A DNA stretch of 30,368 nucleotides from JAKZSU01 sp047517485 (GTDB taxonomy: Bacteria > Pseudomonadota > Alphaproteobacteria > UBA7887): NCBI GenBank assembly GCA_047517485.1, contig JAKZSU010000163.1:1-30368 (forward strand), given 5' to 3'. The position numbers and the translations under genes are program-made. Under the pieces are notes generated by a model. That model saw only the letters and a list, made by a program, of their open reading frames with translations. It did not search any database and was not told the DNA's origin. This document shows, one piece after another, positions 15,242 through 24,384 of the stretch; positions within the stretch are counted from its first letter, which is position 1; the number at the start of each line of letters is the position of its first letter.

Positions 15242-15869
15242 TCACGATATGCACGCGACGCGGCCCGTGCGCGCCGAGTTCGATCTGCAAGGCGATGTCG
15301 CCGGTCCGCGACGGGCCGGTGACGAAGGTGAGCGCCCGCGGCATCGCCTTGCCCGCACCGAAGTCGGCGAAAGCCGCCTCGAGCCCGCCGCCGACGCGGC
15401 TTTTGGGCAGCACCACGATCGCGGTCTCGGGGACGAAACTGGCCATATAGGGATTGTCCGCATCGCCGGCCATCACCAGCGATCCGGTCTCGGCGATCGC
15501 CGCGTCGGCAAAGCACATCATCACCAGATCGCATTTCGCCGGCGCGCCGCGGCGAATTTCCAAGGTTGGGCGGTCGTCCCACGGCACCGCGTCGAACCGG
15601 GGATCGTCGCTGACCAGGAGATCCGACGGCAGGTTTTGGCTGGCGAGATAGGCGCCGACCGTGTCGGGCAGGTCGGCCAGGGTGGCGATGCGGATGACCG
15701 TCGCCGAGACCGCCTCGGCGCGCTCGGCAAACTGCGCGACAGCGGCCTCGCCCTCGACTTGAGCGCGGGCTGGGAGGGGGGGATGCGCTGGCCGCGGCGG
15801 CGCCGCGTCGAGCGGGCCGCGCCCCCGGCTTTTGCGGATCCGCCCGAGAATCGCGTCGCGCGAACTCAC
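15201..15869 (-). CDS. lutC: Lactate utilisation protein C (LUD domain)
   Basis: LutC is the LUD-domain subunit of the LutABC iron-sulfur complex, which oxidises L-lactate to pyruvate. It has 222 residues. It starts with VSSRDAILGRIR, and the later IAETGSLVMAG and GPSRTGDIALQIELGAHGP segments are diagnostic for LUD. I chose GTG 15869, which overlaps the lutB stop as GTGA; an ATG 33 bases upstream would add 11 residues inside lutB. The open frame continues far upstream as a shadow of lutB. The end overlaps smr. Confidence 0.92.
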   Translation of the reverse strand: MSSRDAILGRIRKSRGRGPLDAAPPRPAHPPLPARAQVEGEAAVAQFAERAEAVSATVIRIATLADLPDTVGAYLASQNLPSDLLVSDDPRFDAVPWDDRPTLEIRRGAPAKCDLVMMCFADAAIAETGSLVMAGDADNPYMASFVPETAIVVLPKSRVGGGLEAAFADFGAGKAMPRALTFVTGPSRTGDIALQIELGAHGPRRVHIVIVDDDGDEEKPLP

Positions 15870-17299
15870 GACCGGCCCCGCGAGCCGCCGCGCGCCGACC
15901 ATTGCGCTTGAAAACTGCGGCCTTCCGGGGCGGGAAGATCGCGCCCGCCGGTCCAACCGGCGGCGAGCGGCGCGCGGGCAATGCGGCCGCGACCACCGGC
16001 GAGAAGGCGCAGCGCCCGCATCGCCAACCCGGTGGCCAAACGATACGCGGTCGGGCGCCGCGCCAGCCAGGCCCACAGCGCGAGCCAGAGTCTTTGGCGC
16101 GCCGGCGGCAAACCGGCCTCGAAATCCTTTGCTCGCCAATAGCGCATCATCCGCGGCAAGGGGATGCGCATCGGGCAGACTTCCTCGCAGCGGCCGCAGA
16201 AGGTCGACGCATTGGGCAGATGGCGGCCTTTTTCGATACCGATCATCGCCGGCGTCATCACCGCGCCGATCGGGCCGGGATAAACCCAGCCATAGGCATG
16301 CCCGCCGACCGCGCCGTAGACCGGGCAATGATTCATGCAACTGCCGCAGCGGATACACCGCAAGACGTCCTGCAGCGGGGTCCCCAACATCGCGCTGCGG
16401 CCATTATCGACCAGCACCACGTGCACCGCCTCGGGCCCGTCGGATTCACCTTCTCTGCGCGGGCCGGTGGTCAGCGAGGTATAGGCGGCCATTTCCTGGC
16501 CCGTCGCCGAGCGTGCCAGCAAGCGCAGAATGAGTGCCATGTCATCGAGCGAGGGGACCACTTTTTCCAGGCTCGCCAACACGATGTGGGTGCGGCACAG
16601 GCCCTGGGTCAAGTCGCCATTGCCCTCATTGGTGACGATCGACATCGACCCGGTCTCGGCGATCAGGAAATTGGCGCCGGTAATGCCGACGTCGGATTCG
16701 AAATAGCCGTCGCGCAGCACGTCGCGCGCCTCGGCGACGAGGTCGGGAATATTCTCGAGACGCTTGGTCTTGCCGAGCGGCGCATGATGTTCAAAGAATA
16801 AATCGGCGACCTGATCGACGGTCTTGTGGATCGCCGGGCCGATGATGTGGCTCGGCCGTTCATCGGCGAGCTGGATAATATACTCGCCGAGATCGGTTTC
16901 GCCGACCGTATAGCCGAGCGCCTCGAGGTACGGATTGAGGGCGATTTCCTCGGAAATCATCGACTTGCCCTTGGCGATCCGGCGCGCGCCCACGGCTTTG
17001 CAGAGATCGCCGACGATCTCGCGCGCCTCACGCGCGTCGGCCGCCCAATGGACGCTAACCCCGGCGGCGATGGCGTTCCGCTCGTAGAGTTCGAGGTAGT
17101 AATCGAGATGTTCGAGGGTGTGATCCTTGAGGTCGCGCGCGGCATCGCGGAAGTCGTCGAATTCGGGCAGTTGCTCGATGGCGCTGGCGCGCCGAGCGCC
17201 AAAACCGGTGCGGAGCTTGGTCAGCGCCGCCTGTAAATGCGGATCGGCGAGCGCCTCGCGGCCGGCTTCCTTGAACGCCGGGGTGGTGATGTCCACCAT
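15866..17299 (-). CDS. lutB: Lactate utilisation iron-sulfur protein B
   Basis: LutB, 477 residues, has an N-terminal LUD-like domain (IAETGSMSIVTNEGNGD near 214-229) and a C-terminal ferredoxin-like part. The first cluster motif C315-X2-C318-X2-C321-X3-C325-P is canonical. The second, C368-X2-C371-X3-C375-P, supplies three cysteines and would use one from elsewhere. It transfers electrons from lactate oxidation, probably at the inner face of the membrane. It sits 3 bases after lutA and overlaps lutC. Confidence 0.95.
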   Translation of the reverse strand: MVDITTPAFKEAGREALADPHLQAALTKLRTGFGARRASAIEQLPEFDDFRDAARDLKDHTLEHLDYYLELYERNAIAAGVSVHWAADAREAREIVGDLCKAVGARRIAKGKSMISEEIALNPYLEALGYTVGETDLGEYIIQLADERPSHIIGPAIHKTVDQVADLFFEHHAPLGKTKRLENIPDLVAEARDVLRDGYFESDVGITGANFLIAETGSMSIVTNEGNGDLTQGLCRTHIVLASLEKVVPSLDDMALILRLLARSATGQEMAAYTSLTTGPRREGESDGPEAVHVVLVDNGRSAMLGTPLQDVLRCIRCGSCMNHCPVYGAVGGHAYGWVYPGPIGAVMTPAMIGIEKGRHLPNASTFCGRCEEVCPMRIPLPRMMRYWRAKDFEAGLPPARQRLWLALWAWLARRPTAYRLATGLAMRALRLLAGGRGRIARAPLAAGWTGGRDLPAPEGRSFQAQWSARGGSRGRS

Positions 17300-17302
17300 C
17301 GG

Positions 17303-18073
17303 TTAATCCCCGGCCGCGCGGGCTATGGGCGGCGTGTCGCACATGCCGGCGAGCACTTCGGCAACGTGACGGACGCGAACGGTCTTGCCTTCGCGGCTCA
17401 GGCGCCCGGCCATGTTCATCAGGCAGCCAAGGTCGCCGGCGAGCAAAGTGTCGGCCATGGTCGCGGCGATCGCCGCGGTTTTGTTCGACACCATTTTGAC
17501 CGAAACATCGGGATATTTGACGCAGAACGTGCCGCCGAAGCCGCAGCATTCCTCGGCGCCCTCGAGCTCGGCGACGGTCAGCCCGGCGACGCTGGCGAGC
17601 AGGCGGCGCGGCTGATCGCGAATCCCGAGTTCGCGCAGGCCCGAGCAAGAGTCGTGATAGGTGGCGATGCCGTCATAGCGCGCCTCGACCGCCTCGATGC
17701 CGCGTACATCGGTGAGGAACGACACCAATTCCCAGGTGCGCTCGGCGAGGGCCCGCGCCGCTTTTTGCGTCTCCGGCTCGTCCTCGAACAACTCAGCAAA
17801 ATGCACCCGGATCATGCCGGCGCACGACCCCGATGGCGCGACGACATAATCGAAATCCGCGAACGCCGCGATCACGTCGCGGGCGATCGCCCGCGCGGTG
17901 GCGAAATCACCACTGTTGAACGCCGGTTGGCCGCAGCAGGTCTGCGCCGCCGGCACATGCACCCGGCAGCCGGCGTCCTCGAGCAGTTTGACCGCCGCGA
18001 AGCCCACGCTCGGGCGAAACAAATCGGCCAGGCAGGTTACGAACAAGCCAACGTCGACCACGTCGCGGGCCAT
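17303..18073 (-). CDS. lutA: Lactate utilisation protein A (CCG-domain Fe-S protein)
   Basis: LutA, 256 residues, has the two cysteine-rich CCG domains that mark this family and heterodisulfide-reductase-type electron carriers: CCGQP at residues 46-48 and ECCGFGGTFC at 175-184. VGLFVTCLADLFRP at the N-terminus is typical. It is the first gene of the lutABC set. No GntR-type regulator such as LutR is in the window, so control is unknown. Confidence 0.93.
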   Translation of the reverse strand: MARDVVDVGLFVTCLADLFRPSVGFAAVKLLEDAGCRVHVPAAQTCCGQPAFNSGDFATARAIARDVIAAFADFDYVVAPSGSCAGMIRVHFAELFEDEPETQKAARALAERTWELVSFLTDVRGIEAVEARYDGIATYHDSCSGLRELGIRDQPRRLLASVAGLTVAELEGAEECCGFGGTFCVKYPDVSVKMVSNKTAAIAATMADTLLAGDLGCLMNMAGRLSREGKTVRVRHVAEVLAGMCDTPPIARAAGD

Positions 18074-18162
18074 TCAATTGTCCTTTACGCCACATCTCAG
18101 GAATCGCGCGAGAAACTACCGTTGCCGGGCGCAATCGTCCAGTGCCGCCCAGCGCATGGCGG

Positions 18163-19317
18163 TCAGAACGCCGGCGCGGTGCGTGGCAAGAGCAGGTAGT
18201 AGCGCCCGCGCGATTTCATCCGGCCAGCGATATCGGCGGCGTCCTCGCCATACCCCCAGAATACGTCACCGCGCACCGGCCCGCGGATCGCGCCGCCGGT
18301 ATCCTGGGCAATCATCAGGCGCCGCAGCGGCTGCTCTCCTGGCAAAGTGCTATCGAGCCAGAGCGGGACCGACATCGGCAGGAACCGCCGGTCGACGGCG
18401 AGCGATCGGCCGGGAGTCAGGGCGACGCCCTCGGATCCGAGCGGGCCGTCGCCGTCGAGGACGGCAAAAAAGACATAAGATCGGTTGCGATTCATCAAAT
18501 CCCGCGCGCGATCGGGATTGGCGGCGAGCCAGGTACGGATCGCCTGCATCGACATCGCCTCGCGGGTGACCTCGCCGTCATCGATCAAAATTCGCCCGAC
18601 CGCGGTATATGCATGGCCGTTTTGCGCCGCGTAGCCGACCCGAAGTTCGCTCCCGTCGGCGAGCGCGATCCGCCCCGATCCCTGGATATGCAGGAAGAAC
18701 GCATCGACCGGGTCGTCGACCCAGACCACTGCCAAATTGTCGCCGTCGAGGGCGCCGGCGTCGATCGCCGCGCGATCGTGAAACGGCATCAGCCGTCCGT
18801 CGATCACCCGTCCGGCGATGCGTTCGCCCTTGAACTCGTCGCGGAAGGCGCCGAGATCGACGGTGACCAGATCGGCCGGCCGGGCAAGAAGCGGTGTCGC
18901 AAAGCGCGCCGAGGGGGCGCGCGCGCCGTCGAGCGAGGCCTCGTAATAGCCGGTAAACAGGCCGTCGGCGCGCCCGCGATCGGAGACTTCGAAGGGCGCG
19001 AACCAAAATTCGAAATAGCCGCGCGCCGCGCCGTCGTCGCCCGCCGGCACCGTGGCGATGGCGTCGCACGGCGGGCGCCATTCGGCGACCGTGCCGGCGA
19101 TACCGTCGGCGCCGAGGGTGCGGTCGTCGTTGAGATGATCCAGCCGTTCGCACGACCGGGCGAACGCGGCAAGCGCCTCGGCGTGACGATCGTCGCGCCA
19201 TCCGGCCAAGGCATCATAGGATGTCGGGGTGAGACCGATCGCGGCGGGCGCGTCGACCTCGGGCCCGCACGCCGCGAGCGCCAGCAGAAGGCCGCCGGCC
19301 AGGTTGGCCCGAACCAT
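18163..19317 (-). CDS. mltA: Membrane-bound lytic murein transglycosylase A
   Basis: MltA cleaves peptidoglycan with formation of 1,6-anhydromuramic acid. It is a 384-residue lipoprotein: the signal peptide is MVRANLAGGLLLALAAC with lipobox Cys17. The MltA domain shows LFTGYYEASLDGAR near residue 118, and the C-terminal 3D domain shows IAQDTGGAIRGPVRGDVFWG near 339-358 with its catalytic-type aspartates. ATG 19317 overlaps the stop of the Tim44-domain gene (TGATG). The partnership with a Tim44-domain protein is common in alphaproteobacteria. Confidence 0.95.
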   Translation of the reverse strand: MVRANLAGGLLLALAACGPEVDAPAAIGLTPTSYDALAGWRDDRHAEALAAFARSCERLDHLNDDRTLGADGIAGTVAEWRPPCDAIATVPAGDDGAARGYFEFWFAPFEVSDRGRADGLFTGYYEASLDGARAPSARFATPLLARPADLVTVDLGAFRDEFKGERIAGRVIDGRLMPFHDRAAIDAGALDGDNLAVVWVDDPVDAFFLHIQGSGRIALADGSELRVGYAAQNGHAYTAVGRILIDDGEVTREAMSMQAIRTWLAANPDRARDLMNRNRSYVFFAVLDGDGPLGSEGVALTPGRSLAVDRRFLPMSVPLWLDSTLPGEQPLRRLMIAQDTGGAIRGPVRGDVFWGYGEDAADIAGRMKSRGRYYLLLPRTAPAF

Positions 19318-20021
19318 CAATCTTCGCTGCTGGTCTCGACGAGTTGCCAGTTGGGGTCGCGCGACTTCAAATCACGCCCGAAAGTCCAGACATCGTCGAT
19401 TTTCTCGACCGATGACGGATCGCCGTCGATGACCTCGTCGGCGGCATTGCGCAGAACATTGACCTGCTCGGTGAGAAACTTCACCGTGAGCCAGGCCTTG
19501 CGGCCTTCGACGGTGGCACCGACGATGTCGGCAAGGACGAACGACACCAGGGTCGTCTCGAGCCGCTCGCCGGCCCGCTCGCGGCGATCGATCTCGCTGG
19601 CGAAACCTTCATAGACCGGCCCCGCGAGGAGCGATTTCAGGCGCTTTTTGTCGCCCGCCGCGAAGGCGTCGAGAATCATTTCAAAGGCGACACGGCCGCC
19701 TTCGAGGAACTCGTTCTCGTCGAAGCCGGGATCGGCGATCTTGATTCGGGTCAACCCGGACGGCGGGCCGGCCTCGGGCCGCGGCGGCGGCGGCGGCGGC
19801 TCCACGTCGTCGTCACCTTCGCTTTGTTCCTTGTCGTTTCCCCGGTCCGGGAGTTGGATCACGGTATCGTTCGAGTCGTCCGACTCACGCGTCTCACGGC
19901 GGAACCGGTCGCCGCGCGGCTCATTGCCGGTGCGACGCCCGAGGACGCTGCGCAAACGCAACACCAGGAAGCCCGCGATCATCGCGAGCACGAGAATTTC
20001 GAGGAAGCCGGATCCCTGCAT
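19317..20021 (-). CDS. Tim44/TimA domain protein
   Basis: A 234-residue protein with a single N-terminal membrane segment (FLEILVLAMIAGFLVLRLRSVLG), a charged and proline-rich linker with a run of six prolines near 75-80, and a C-terminal Tim44-like domain from about residue 98 (FLEGGRVAFEMILDAFAAGD and LTEQVNVLRNAADE). The family is related to mitochondrial Tim44; its bacterial role is not settled, although an envelope or translocation-related role is suspected. It is translated just before mltA. Confidence 0.88.
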   Translation of the reverse strand: MQGSGFLEILVLAMIAGFLVLRLRSVLGRRTGNEPRGDRFRRETRESDDSNDTVIQLPDRGNDKEQSEGDDDVEPPPPPPRPEAGPPSGLTRIKIADPGFDENEFLEGGRVAFEMILDAFAAGDKKRLKSLLAGPVYEGFASEIDRRERAGERLETTLVSFVLADIVGATVEGRKAWLTVKFLTEQVNVLRNAADEVIDGDPSSVEKIDDVWTFGRDLKSRDPNWQLVETSSED

Positions 20022-20195
20022 CTTATGCTTTCGCCACCGCCCCCGGCCGCTTCAACCCCATGGTCTTGCGCCGGGACACGAGACTTCAATCATTGTAGAA
20101 CGGGTCCACTGTAAAACTTTGACCGGGCGGGGTCTATACAGTGGCATATCTCATCGACGCTCACCACATAGGCCTCCCGACCCTCACAAACAAGA

Positions 20196-20681
20196 ATGCC
20201 CTTGATCTTACCATTTTTTCTCCTTGCCTTGCCGGCCATCGAGATCGCTGGATTCGTCGTGATCGGCGACCGCCTGGGCGTGTCGGGAACGCTCTTGGCG
20301 ACCTTCGGCACTGCCGCACTGGGCCTGTTTACCTTGCGATTCCAAGTGGCATCGTTGCCGGCGCGCGCGCGCGCGGCGTTCGCCCGGAACGGGCCGCCGG
20401 TAGCGGAAGCGATGGTGGAATTGCTGCGCGCGCTGGGCGGCGTGTTGTTGTTGATCCCGGGATTTTTTACCGATTTTGTCGGCCTGTTGCTTTTGATACC
20501 GGTGATCCGCCTTGGGGTGATCTATCTCATCCTCAAGCGGATGACCGCCCATCAGGCGGCCCGCGAGGGCGCGATCATCGATGCATCCTATACCGATGTC
20601 ACGCCGGCGCCGACCGATCGCCAGGTCGAGGAGAGCGATCGCGACGGTGAGGACCCGGCAAGTGGCGGGCCGCCGCGATGA
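20196..20681 (+). CDS. fxsA: FxsA family membrane protein
   Basis: A 161-residue integral membrane protein of the FxsA family; in E. coli FxsA (suppressor of F exclusion of phage T7) protects against F-plasmid exclusion of T7 when overproduced. Hydrophobic segments are at about residues 3-24, 27-48, 80-98 and 94-112, and the polar C-terminal tail starts near 115. GDRLGVSGTLLAT and GVLLLIPGFFTDFVGLLLLIP are family motifs. It diverges from the Tim44 gene and overlaps the next gene by 4 bases. Physiological function is unclear. Confidence 0.9.
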   Translation: MPLILPFFLLALPAIEIAGFVVIGDRLGVSGTLLATFGTAALGLFTLRFQVASLPARARAAFARNGPPVAEAMVELLRALGGVLLLIPGFFTDFVGLLLLIPVIRLGVIYLILKRMTAHQAAREGAIIDASYTDVTPAPTDRQVEESDRDGEDPASGGPPR

Positions 20682-21241
20682 TCCTCATGCGGCACGGCGA
20701 ATCCGAGTTCAACGTGGTTTATTCCGCGACCCGGACCGATCCCGGGATCGAGGATCCGGCGCTCACCGAGGACGGGCGGGCCCAGGTCGCCGACGCCGCG
20801 GCAATGCTGGTTGCCAAGGATACCGCGATCACGCGGATCATCGCCTCGCCCTATACCCGCGCGCTGCAATCGGCGGAAATTCTCGCCGACACCCTGGACG
20901 CGCCGGTCATCGTCGAGCCGCTGGTGCGCGAGCGCTTTGCCTGGACCTGCGATATCGGCACCGGCTCGTCGGTGCTTGCCGCGCGCTGGCCAAACCCGGT
21001 GTTTCCCGAGATGGCGGAACGCTGGTGGCCGGCCGACATCGAAAGCCCCGACGCGGTGCGCGACCGGGCGGGCGCGTTTCATCGCGCGATGATCGACGAT
21101 CCGGACCACGACCAAACTTTGGTGGTCTCGCATTGGGGTTTCATTCGCGCGCTGTGCGGTCTCGAGGTCACCAACGCGGCCATGGTGCGGGTCCGGTTGG
21201 GGGCGTCAGTCGAGGTTGTCTCCCACCCCCATCCATGTTAG
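20678..21241 (+). CDS. Histidine phosphatase family protein
   Basis: A 187-residue phosphoglycerate-mutase-like phosphatase. The phosphorylated histidine is H6 in LMRHGESEFN, and the second catalytic histidine lies in VVSHWGFIRALCGLE near residue 150. SPYTRALQSAEIL near 58-70 is also typical. The substrate cannot be told from sequence. The ATG overlaps the fxsA stop (ATGA). A short start (MILMRHG) is usual for this subgroup. Confidence 0.9.
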   Translation: MILMRHGESEFNVVYSATRTDPGIEDPALTEDGRAQVADAAAMLVAKDTAITRIIASPYTRALQSAEILADTLDAPVIVEPLVRERFAWTCDIGTGSSVLAARWPNPVFPEMAERWWPADIESPDAVRDRAGAFHRAMIDDPDHDQTLVVSHWGFIRALCGLEVTNAAMVRVRLGASVEVVSHPHPC

Positions 21242-21274
21242 CCAGCGCGCGCGAAACATAGGGAATTAGTAGCA

Positions 21275-21814
21275 ATGGCAGACGAAACCGACGGTCCGGG
21301 CGGCGCGGCACCGCAAGATGCTGGCGGCGCGGAAGGCGGCGCGACGCAGCCGCAATTCTCGATCCGGGCGCAATACGTCAAGGATCTGTCGTTCGAGAAT
21401 CCGCGCGCGCCGGACTCGTTGCGCAATCGCGAATCACCCAAGATCGAACTATCGGTCTCAGTAAATGGCCGCTTGATCGGCGACGACAATCACGAGGTCG
21501 ATCTCGAGATCACCGCCCGCGCGATGCAAGGCGACGACGTCGCGTTCATGGCCGAACTCACCTATGGCGGGGTCTTTCACGTCGCCGGGTTCGCCCCGGA
21601 ACAGACCAGGCCGATGGTGCTTATTGAATGTCCACGCCTTTTGTTTCCGTTCGCACGACGGGTTCTCGCCGACTGCACCCGCGACGGCGGCTTTCCCCCG
21701 CTGATGCTCGAGCCGATCGATTTCGTGGCGCTGTACCGCCAATCGGAAAAGGCCCGCCAAGAGGCCGAAAGCGCGCCGACCAACGGTAGCGGCAACGGCG
21801 CTGAGGGTTCTTAA
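21275..21814 (+). CDS. secB: Protein-export chaperone SecB
   Basis: SecB binds unfolded preproteins as a tetramer and hands them to SecA. The 179-residue protein contains the conserved core: QYVKDLSFENPRAP near 30-43, VDLEITARA, AELTYGGVFHV, and the helix-forming CPRLLFPFARRVLADCTRDG near 119-138. The C-terminal tail (NGSGNGAEGS) is low complexity. Its position near dnaQ and the origin is usual for alphaproteobacteria. A short structured repeat begins four bases after the stop. Confidence 0.96.
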   Translation: MADETDGPGGAAPQDAGGAEGGATQPQFSIRAQYVKDLSFENPRAPDSLRNRESPKIELSVSVNGRLIGDDNHEVDLEITARAMQGDDVAFMAELTYGGVFHVAGFAPEQTRPMVLIECPRLLFPFARRVLADCTRDGGFPPLMLEPIDFVALYRQSEKARQEAESAPTNGSGNGAEGS

Positions 21815-21818
21815 GAGC

Positions 21819-21898
21819 GTTCAAGCGCCACGCAGGCTTGCCTCGCATAAGCTCGGGCGCGCGGTCGCGCTTGCCGCATTGAGCGAAACTCAATGCGG
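21819..21898 (+). repeat. Short structured repeat, copy 4
   Basis: The 57-base core 21819-21875 is identical to copy 3. Its private hairpin is perfect: CCGCATTGAG (21874-21883) with CTCAATGCGG (21889-21898) and loop CGAAA. No T-run follows, so this copy is unlikely to be a classic terminator. It starts directly after secB. Confidence 0.8.
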
Positions 21899-21945
21899 GT
21901 TGGTAGAGGCACAACGCTCAATTTATGGTCCAGGGAGGATCCGTT

Positions 21946-22233
21946 ATGAAAGTCATCGCCATCGCCCACCGCTCCGAGACCCATGCGCCGGAAGACTTCG
22001 CGCCGCATCTCGATGCCGAGGTCGATCACGCGCTGGGCCTGTTGGGCGAAGAGAAAATTCGCGAAATCTACAGCCGCACCGACGGCAAGGGCGCGATCAT
22101 CGTGCTCGAGGCGAAGGACGAGGCACAAGCGCAGAGCTATCTAGACTCGCTGCCGCTGGCCCAGAAGGGCATGCTCAATTTCGAGGTTTACGGCACCAAG
22201 CCGTATCGCGGTTTCCTGCGCGGGATATCGTAA
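21946..22233 (+). CDS. Small YCII/dimeric alpha-beta barrel-like protein
   Basis: A 95-residue protein that probably adopts a ferredoxin-like alpha/beta-barrel fold, judging by MKVIAIAHRS, the middle IVLEAKDEAQAQSYLDSLPL and the final strand MLNFEVYGTKPY. I place it near YCII-related proteins; no catalytic residue is evident. ATG 21946 is chosen over ATG 21925 because GGGAGGA at 21933-21939 is an excellent ribosome-binding site at the proper distance. It converges with dnaQ, 6 bases apart. Confidence 0.7.
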   Translation: MKVIAIAHRSETHAPEDFAPHLDAEVDHALGLLGEEKIREIYSRTDGKGAIIVLEAKDEAQAQSYLDSLPLAQKGMLNFEVYGTKPYRGFLRGIS

Positions 22234-22239
22234 ACCGCA

Positions 22240-22917
22240 CTATTTCCGCCAGATCGGCTCATTCAATCCGTCGACGAACGCGGCATGCGCGGCGCTTTCC
22301 GCCTCGGTCGCCGCATGCGGCCGCGGCGTGCGCGCCGGGCGATTCGTCGGCGCCGACTCGGTCGGTGCGGCAATTTTGTCGCCGCTGGCCAAGCTAAGCC
22401 CGGGCTGGCGGCCGCCGATTAATTCGACGTAAACATCGGCGAGCAGTTCGGCATCAAGCAGGGCGCCGTGCTTGGTGCGCGCCGAATTGTCGATATTGAA
22501 CCGTTTGCACAGCGCATCGAGACTCGCCGGCGCGCCGGGAAACTTGCGGCGCGCGAGCCGCACCGTGTCGATCGCGCGCTTGGCGGGGATCGGCGGACGG
22601 TCGAGGCGAGCGAGCTCGGCGTTGAGAAAACCGAGATCGAAGCCGGCGTTATGGATCACCAGTTTGGCCTCGCCGAGAAAGTCGAGCATGGCGTCGGCGA
22701 TGTCGGCGAACAGCGGCTTGCCCTCGAGCATCTCGAGGGTAATGCCGTGGATGTGCGCCGCGTCGTCGGGGATATCGCGCTCGGGATGGACATATTCGTG
22801 AAAGGTGCGGCCGGTAGCGATGTGATTGTCGAGCTCGAGGCAGCCGATCTCAATCACCCGGTCGCCGGATTTGGGATCGAGCCCGGTGGTCTCGGTATCA
22901 AGCACGATTTCACGCAT
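22240..22917 (-). CDS. dnaQ: DNA polymerase III epsilon subunit (proofreading exonuclease)
   Basis: DnaQ is the 3'-5' proofreading exonuclease of the replicase. The 225-residue protein carries ExoI DTETTG at 7-12 (D7 and E9 bind metal), ExoII around VIHNAGFDLGFL near 87-98, and ExoIII with HGALLDAELLADVY near 150-163. The C-terminal region after about 175 is a variable linker that would contact the polymerase subunit. It is the end of the operon kinase-maf-aroE-coaE-dnaQ. Confidence 0.96.
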   Translation of the reverse strand: MREIVLDTETTGLDPKSGDRVIEIGCLELDNHIATGRTFHEYVHPERDIPDDAAHIHGITLEMLEGKPLFADIADAMLDFLGEAKLVIHNAGFDLGFLNAELARLDRPPIPAKRAIDTVRLARRKFPGAPASLDALCKRFNIDNSARTKHGALLDAELLADVYVELIGGRQPGLSLASGDKIAAPTESAPTNRPARTPRPHAATEAESAAHAAFVDGLNEPIWRK

Positions 22918-23536
22918 CTGGGCCTCCGATTGCCGAATCGGAGACCAGTGTGAGCAGTCGGCGGATCGCCTGCAAGGTTGGTCGTCGTCCCAATCCGCTG
23001 GGAATGACGAAATCGGCGCGCCGGCGCTTTTCCCGATCCGGCACCTGACGGGCGACGATCGAGGCGAATTTTTCCGGCGTCATGCCTGGCCGGCGCAGCG
23101 CCCGGCGGCGCTGGACGAACGGCGGCGCGCTGACCACGGCGACCAGATCAACCCGCGCCTCGCCGCCGGTCTCGTAGAGCAGCGGAATGTCGAGCACCAC
23201 CACCGCCGCGCCGAGCGCCCGCGCGCGCCGCAGGAAGGTGCCGCGCGCCCGCCCGACCAAGGGGTGCAGGATCGCCTCGAGCCGCTGCAGGGCCGGGGTA
23301 TCGTCGAACACCGTGGCGCCGAGTTTTTGCCGGTCGATACGACCCTCGACCAAGACCGCGGGAAAAGCCGCGACGACCGCATCGACCCCGCGGCCGCCGG
23401 GCGCCATCAGTCGGTGAACCTCGGCGTCGGCGTCGAACACCGGGACCCGAAGGCGGCGAAATATTTGTGTCGCCTCGCTCTTGCCCATGGCGATCGAACC
23501 GGTCAAACCTAATACCAAGGGGCGACGGCCGACCAT
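22910..23536 (-). CDS. coaE: Dephospho-CoA kinase
   Basis: CoaE carries out the last step of coenzyme A synthesis, phosphorylating dephospho-CoA. It has 208 residues. The P-loop GSIAMGKS is at 13-20, and DADAEVHRL near 36-44 and LDIPLLYETGGE near 113-124 are family motifs. ATG 23536 fits the family N-terminus (LVLGLTGSI); the frame is open further upstream inside aroE. Its end overlaps the dnaQ start by 8 bases. Confidence 0.95.
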   Translation of the reverse strand: MVGRRPLVLGLTGSIAMGKSEATQIFRRLRVPVFDADAEVHRLMAPGGRGVDAVVAAFPAVLVEGRIDRQKLGATVFDDTPALQRLEAILHPLVGRARGTFLRRARALGAAVVVLDIPLLYETGGEARVDLVAVVSAPPFVQRRRALRRPGMTPEKFASIVARQVPDREKRRRADFVIPSGLGRRPTLQAIRRLLTLVSDSAIGGPDA

Positions 23537-23544
23537 CCTCACGC

Positions 23545-24384
23545 TCAGAGATCCTCGAGCACGAACGCGCGCAATGCCTCGGTGACCTCGGGCTCGCGAC
23601 CAAACCACGCGGCAAATCCCGGCCGCGCCTGGTGGAGCAGCATGCCGAGCCCGTCGACCACTTGGAGGCCGCGCACCGCCGCGCTTTCGAGCAGAGGGGT
23701 GATCAGCGGGGTATAGACGATGTCGGTTACCACCGCGTCACTGGGCAGGCCATCGAGCGCCATGTCGAGCGCCGCCGCGCCGCTCATCCCCAAGCTCGTC
23801 GTATTGACCAACAGCCCCGCCGTCTCGAGTCCTTCGGCGCGGCTCCCCCACGCGACCACCGAACAGGGTCCGGCGAATTCGTCGGCGAGCGTCCGTGCTC
23901 GCGCCTCGGTGCGATTGGCGATGCGGATTTCGGGCACGCCGGCGTCGATCAGCGCGACGACGATCGCCCGCGACGCGCCGCCGGCGCCGAGGATCACCGC
24001 CGCCCGGTCGCGCCGCCAATCGGCGCGCGCGGCGGCAAGGTTCTCGATAAATCCGAAACCATCGGTATTGCTGCCTAGCAAGCGACCATCGTCGGCGACG
24101 ACGATGGTATTCACCGCGCCGATGCGCCGCGCATGCGAATCCACTTCATCGACCACAGCCAGCGCCGCCTGCTTGTGCGGTACGGTGACATTGACGCCGC
24201 GAAAGCCGAGCGCCGGCAGGGCCCGCAAAGCCGTCGCTAGGTGTTCGGGCGGCACCGCCAACGGCACATAGGCACCGTCGATGCCGTATGAGTCCAGCCA
24301 ATAGCCGTGCAGCCGCGGCGAGCGCGAGTGGCCGACCGGCCAACCGATGACACCCGCGAGCTTGGCGTTTCCGGTGAGAATCAT
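23545..24384 (-). CDS. aroE: Shikimate dehydrogenase
   Basis: AroE reduces 3-dehydroshikimate to shikimate with NADPH. The 279-residue enzyme has catalytic K71 in NVTVPHKQ, D108 in SNTDGFGF and the nucleotide-binding GAGGAS at 133-138. GHSRSPRLHGYW near 18-29 binds shikimate. ATG 24384 overlaps the maf stop (ATGA), which fixes the start; the open frame runs upstream within maf. Confidence 0.96.
   Translation of the reverse strand: MILTGNAKLAGVIGWPVGHSRSPRLHGYWLDSYGIDGAYVPLAVPPEHLATALRALPALGFRGVNVTVPHKQAALAVVDEVDSHARRIGAVNTIVVADDGRLLGSNTDGFGFIENLAAARADWRRDRAAVILGAGGASRAIVVALIDAGVPEIRIANRTEARARTLADEFAGPCSVVAWGSRAEGLETAGLLVNTTSLGMSGAAALDMALDGLPSDAVVTDIVYTPLITPLLESAAVRGLQVVDGLGMLLHQARPGFAAWFGREPEVTEALRAFVLEDL

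Noticed and set aside
15902..16801. Plus-strand open frame opposite lutB
   Set aside because: It is antisense to LutB, which has clear cluster-binding cysteines; the frame has no family features.
18142..19614. Plus-strand open frame of 490 codons opposite mltA and the Tim44 gene
   Set aside because: It is a shadow of two real genes, with no domain, signal or ribosome-binding site.
20022..20195. TTGACC followed by TATACA in the Tim44-fxsA gap as a sigma-70 promoter
   Set aside because: The spacing is only 10 bases, which is too short for a functional promoter.
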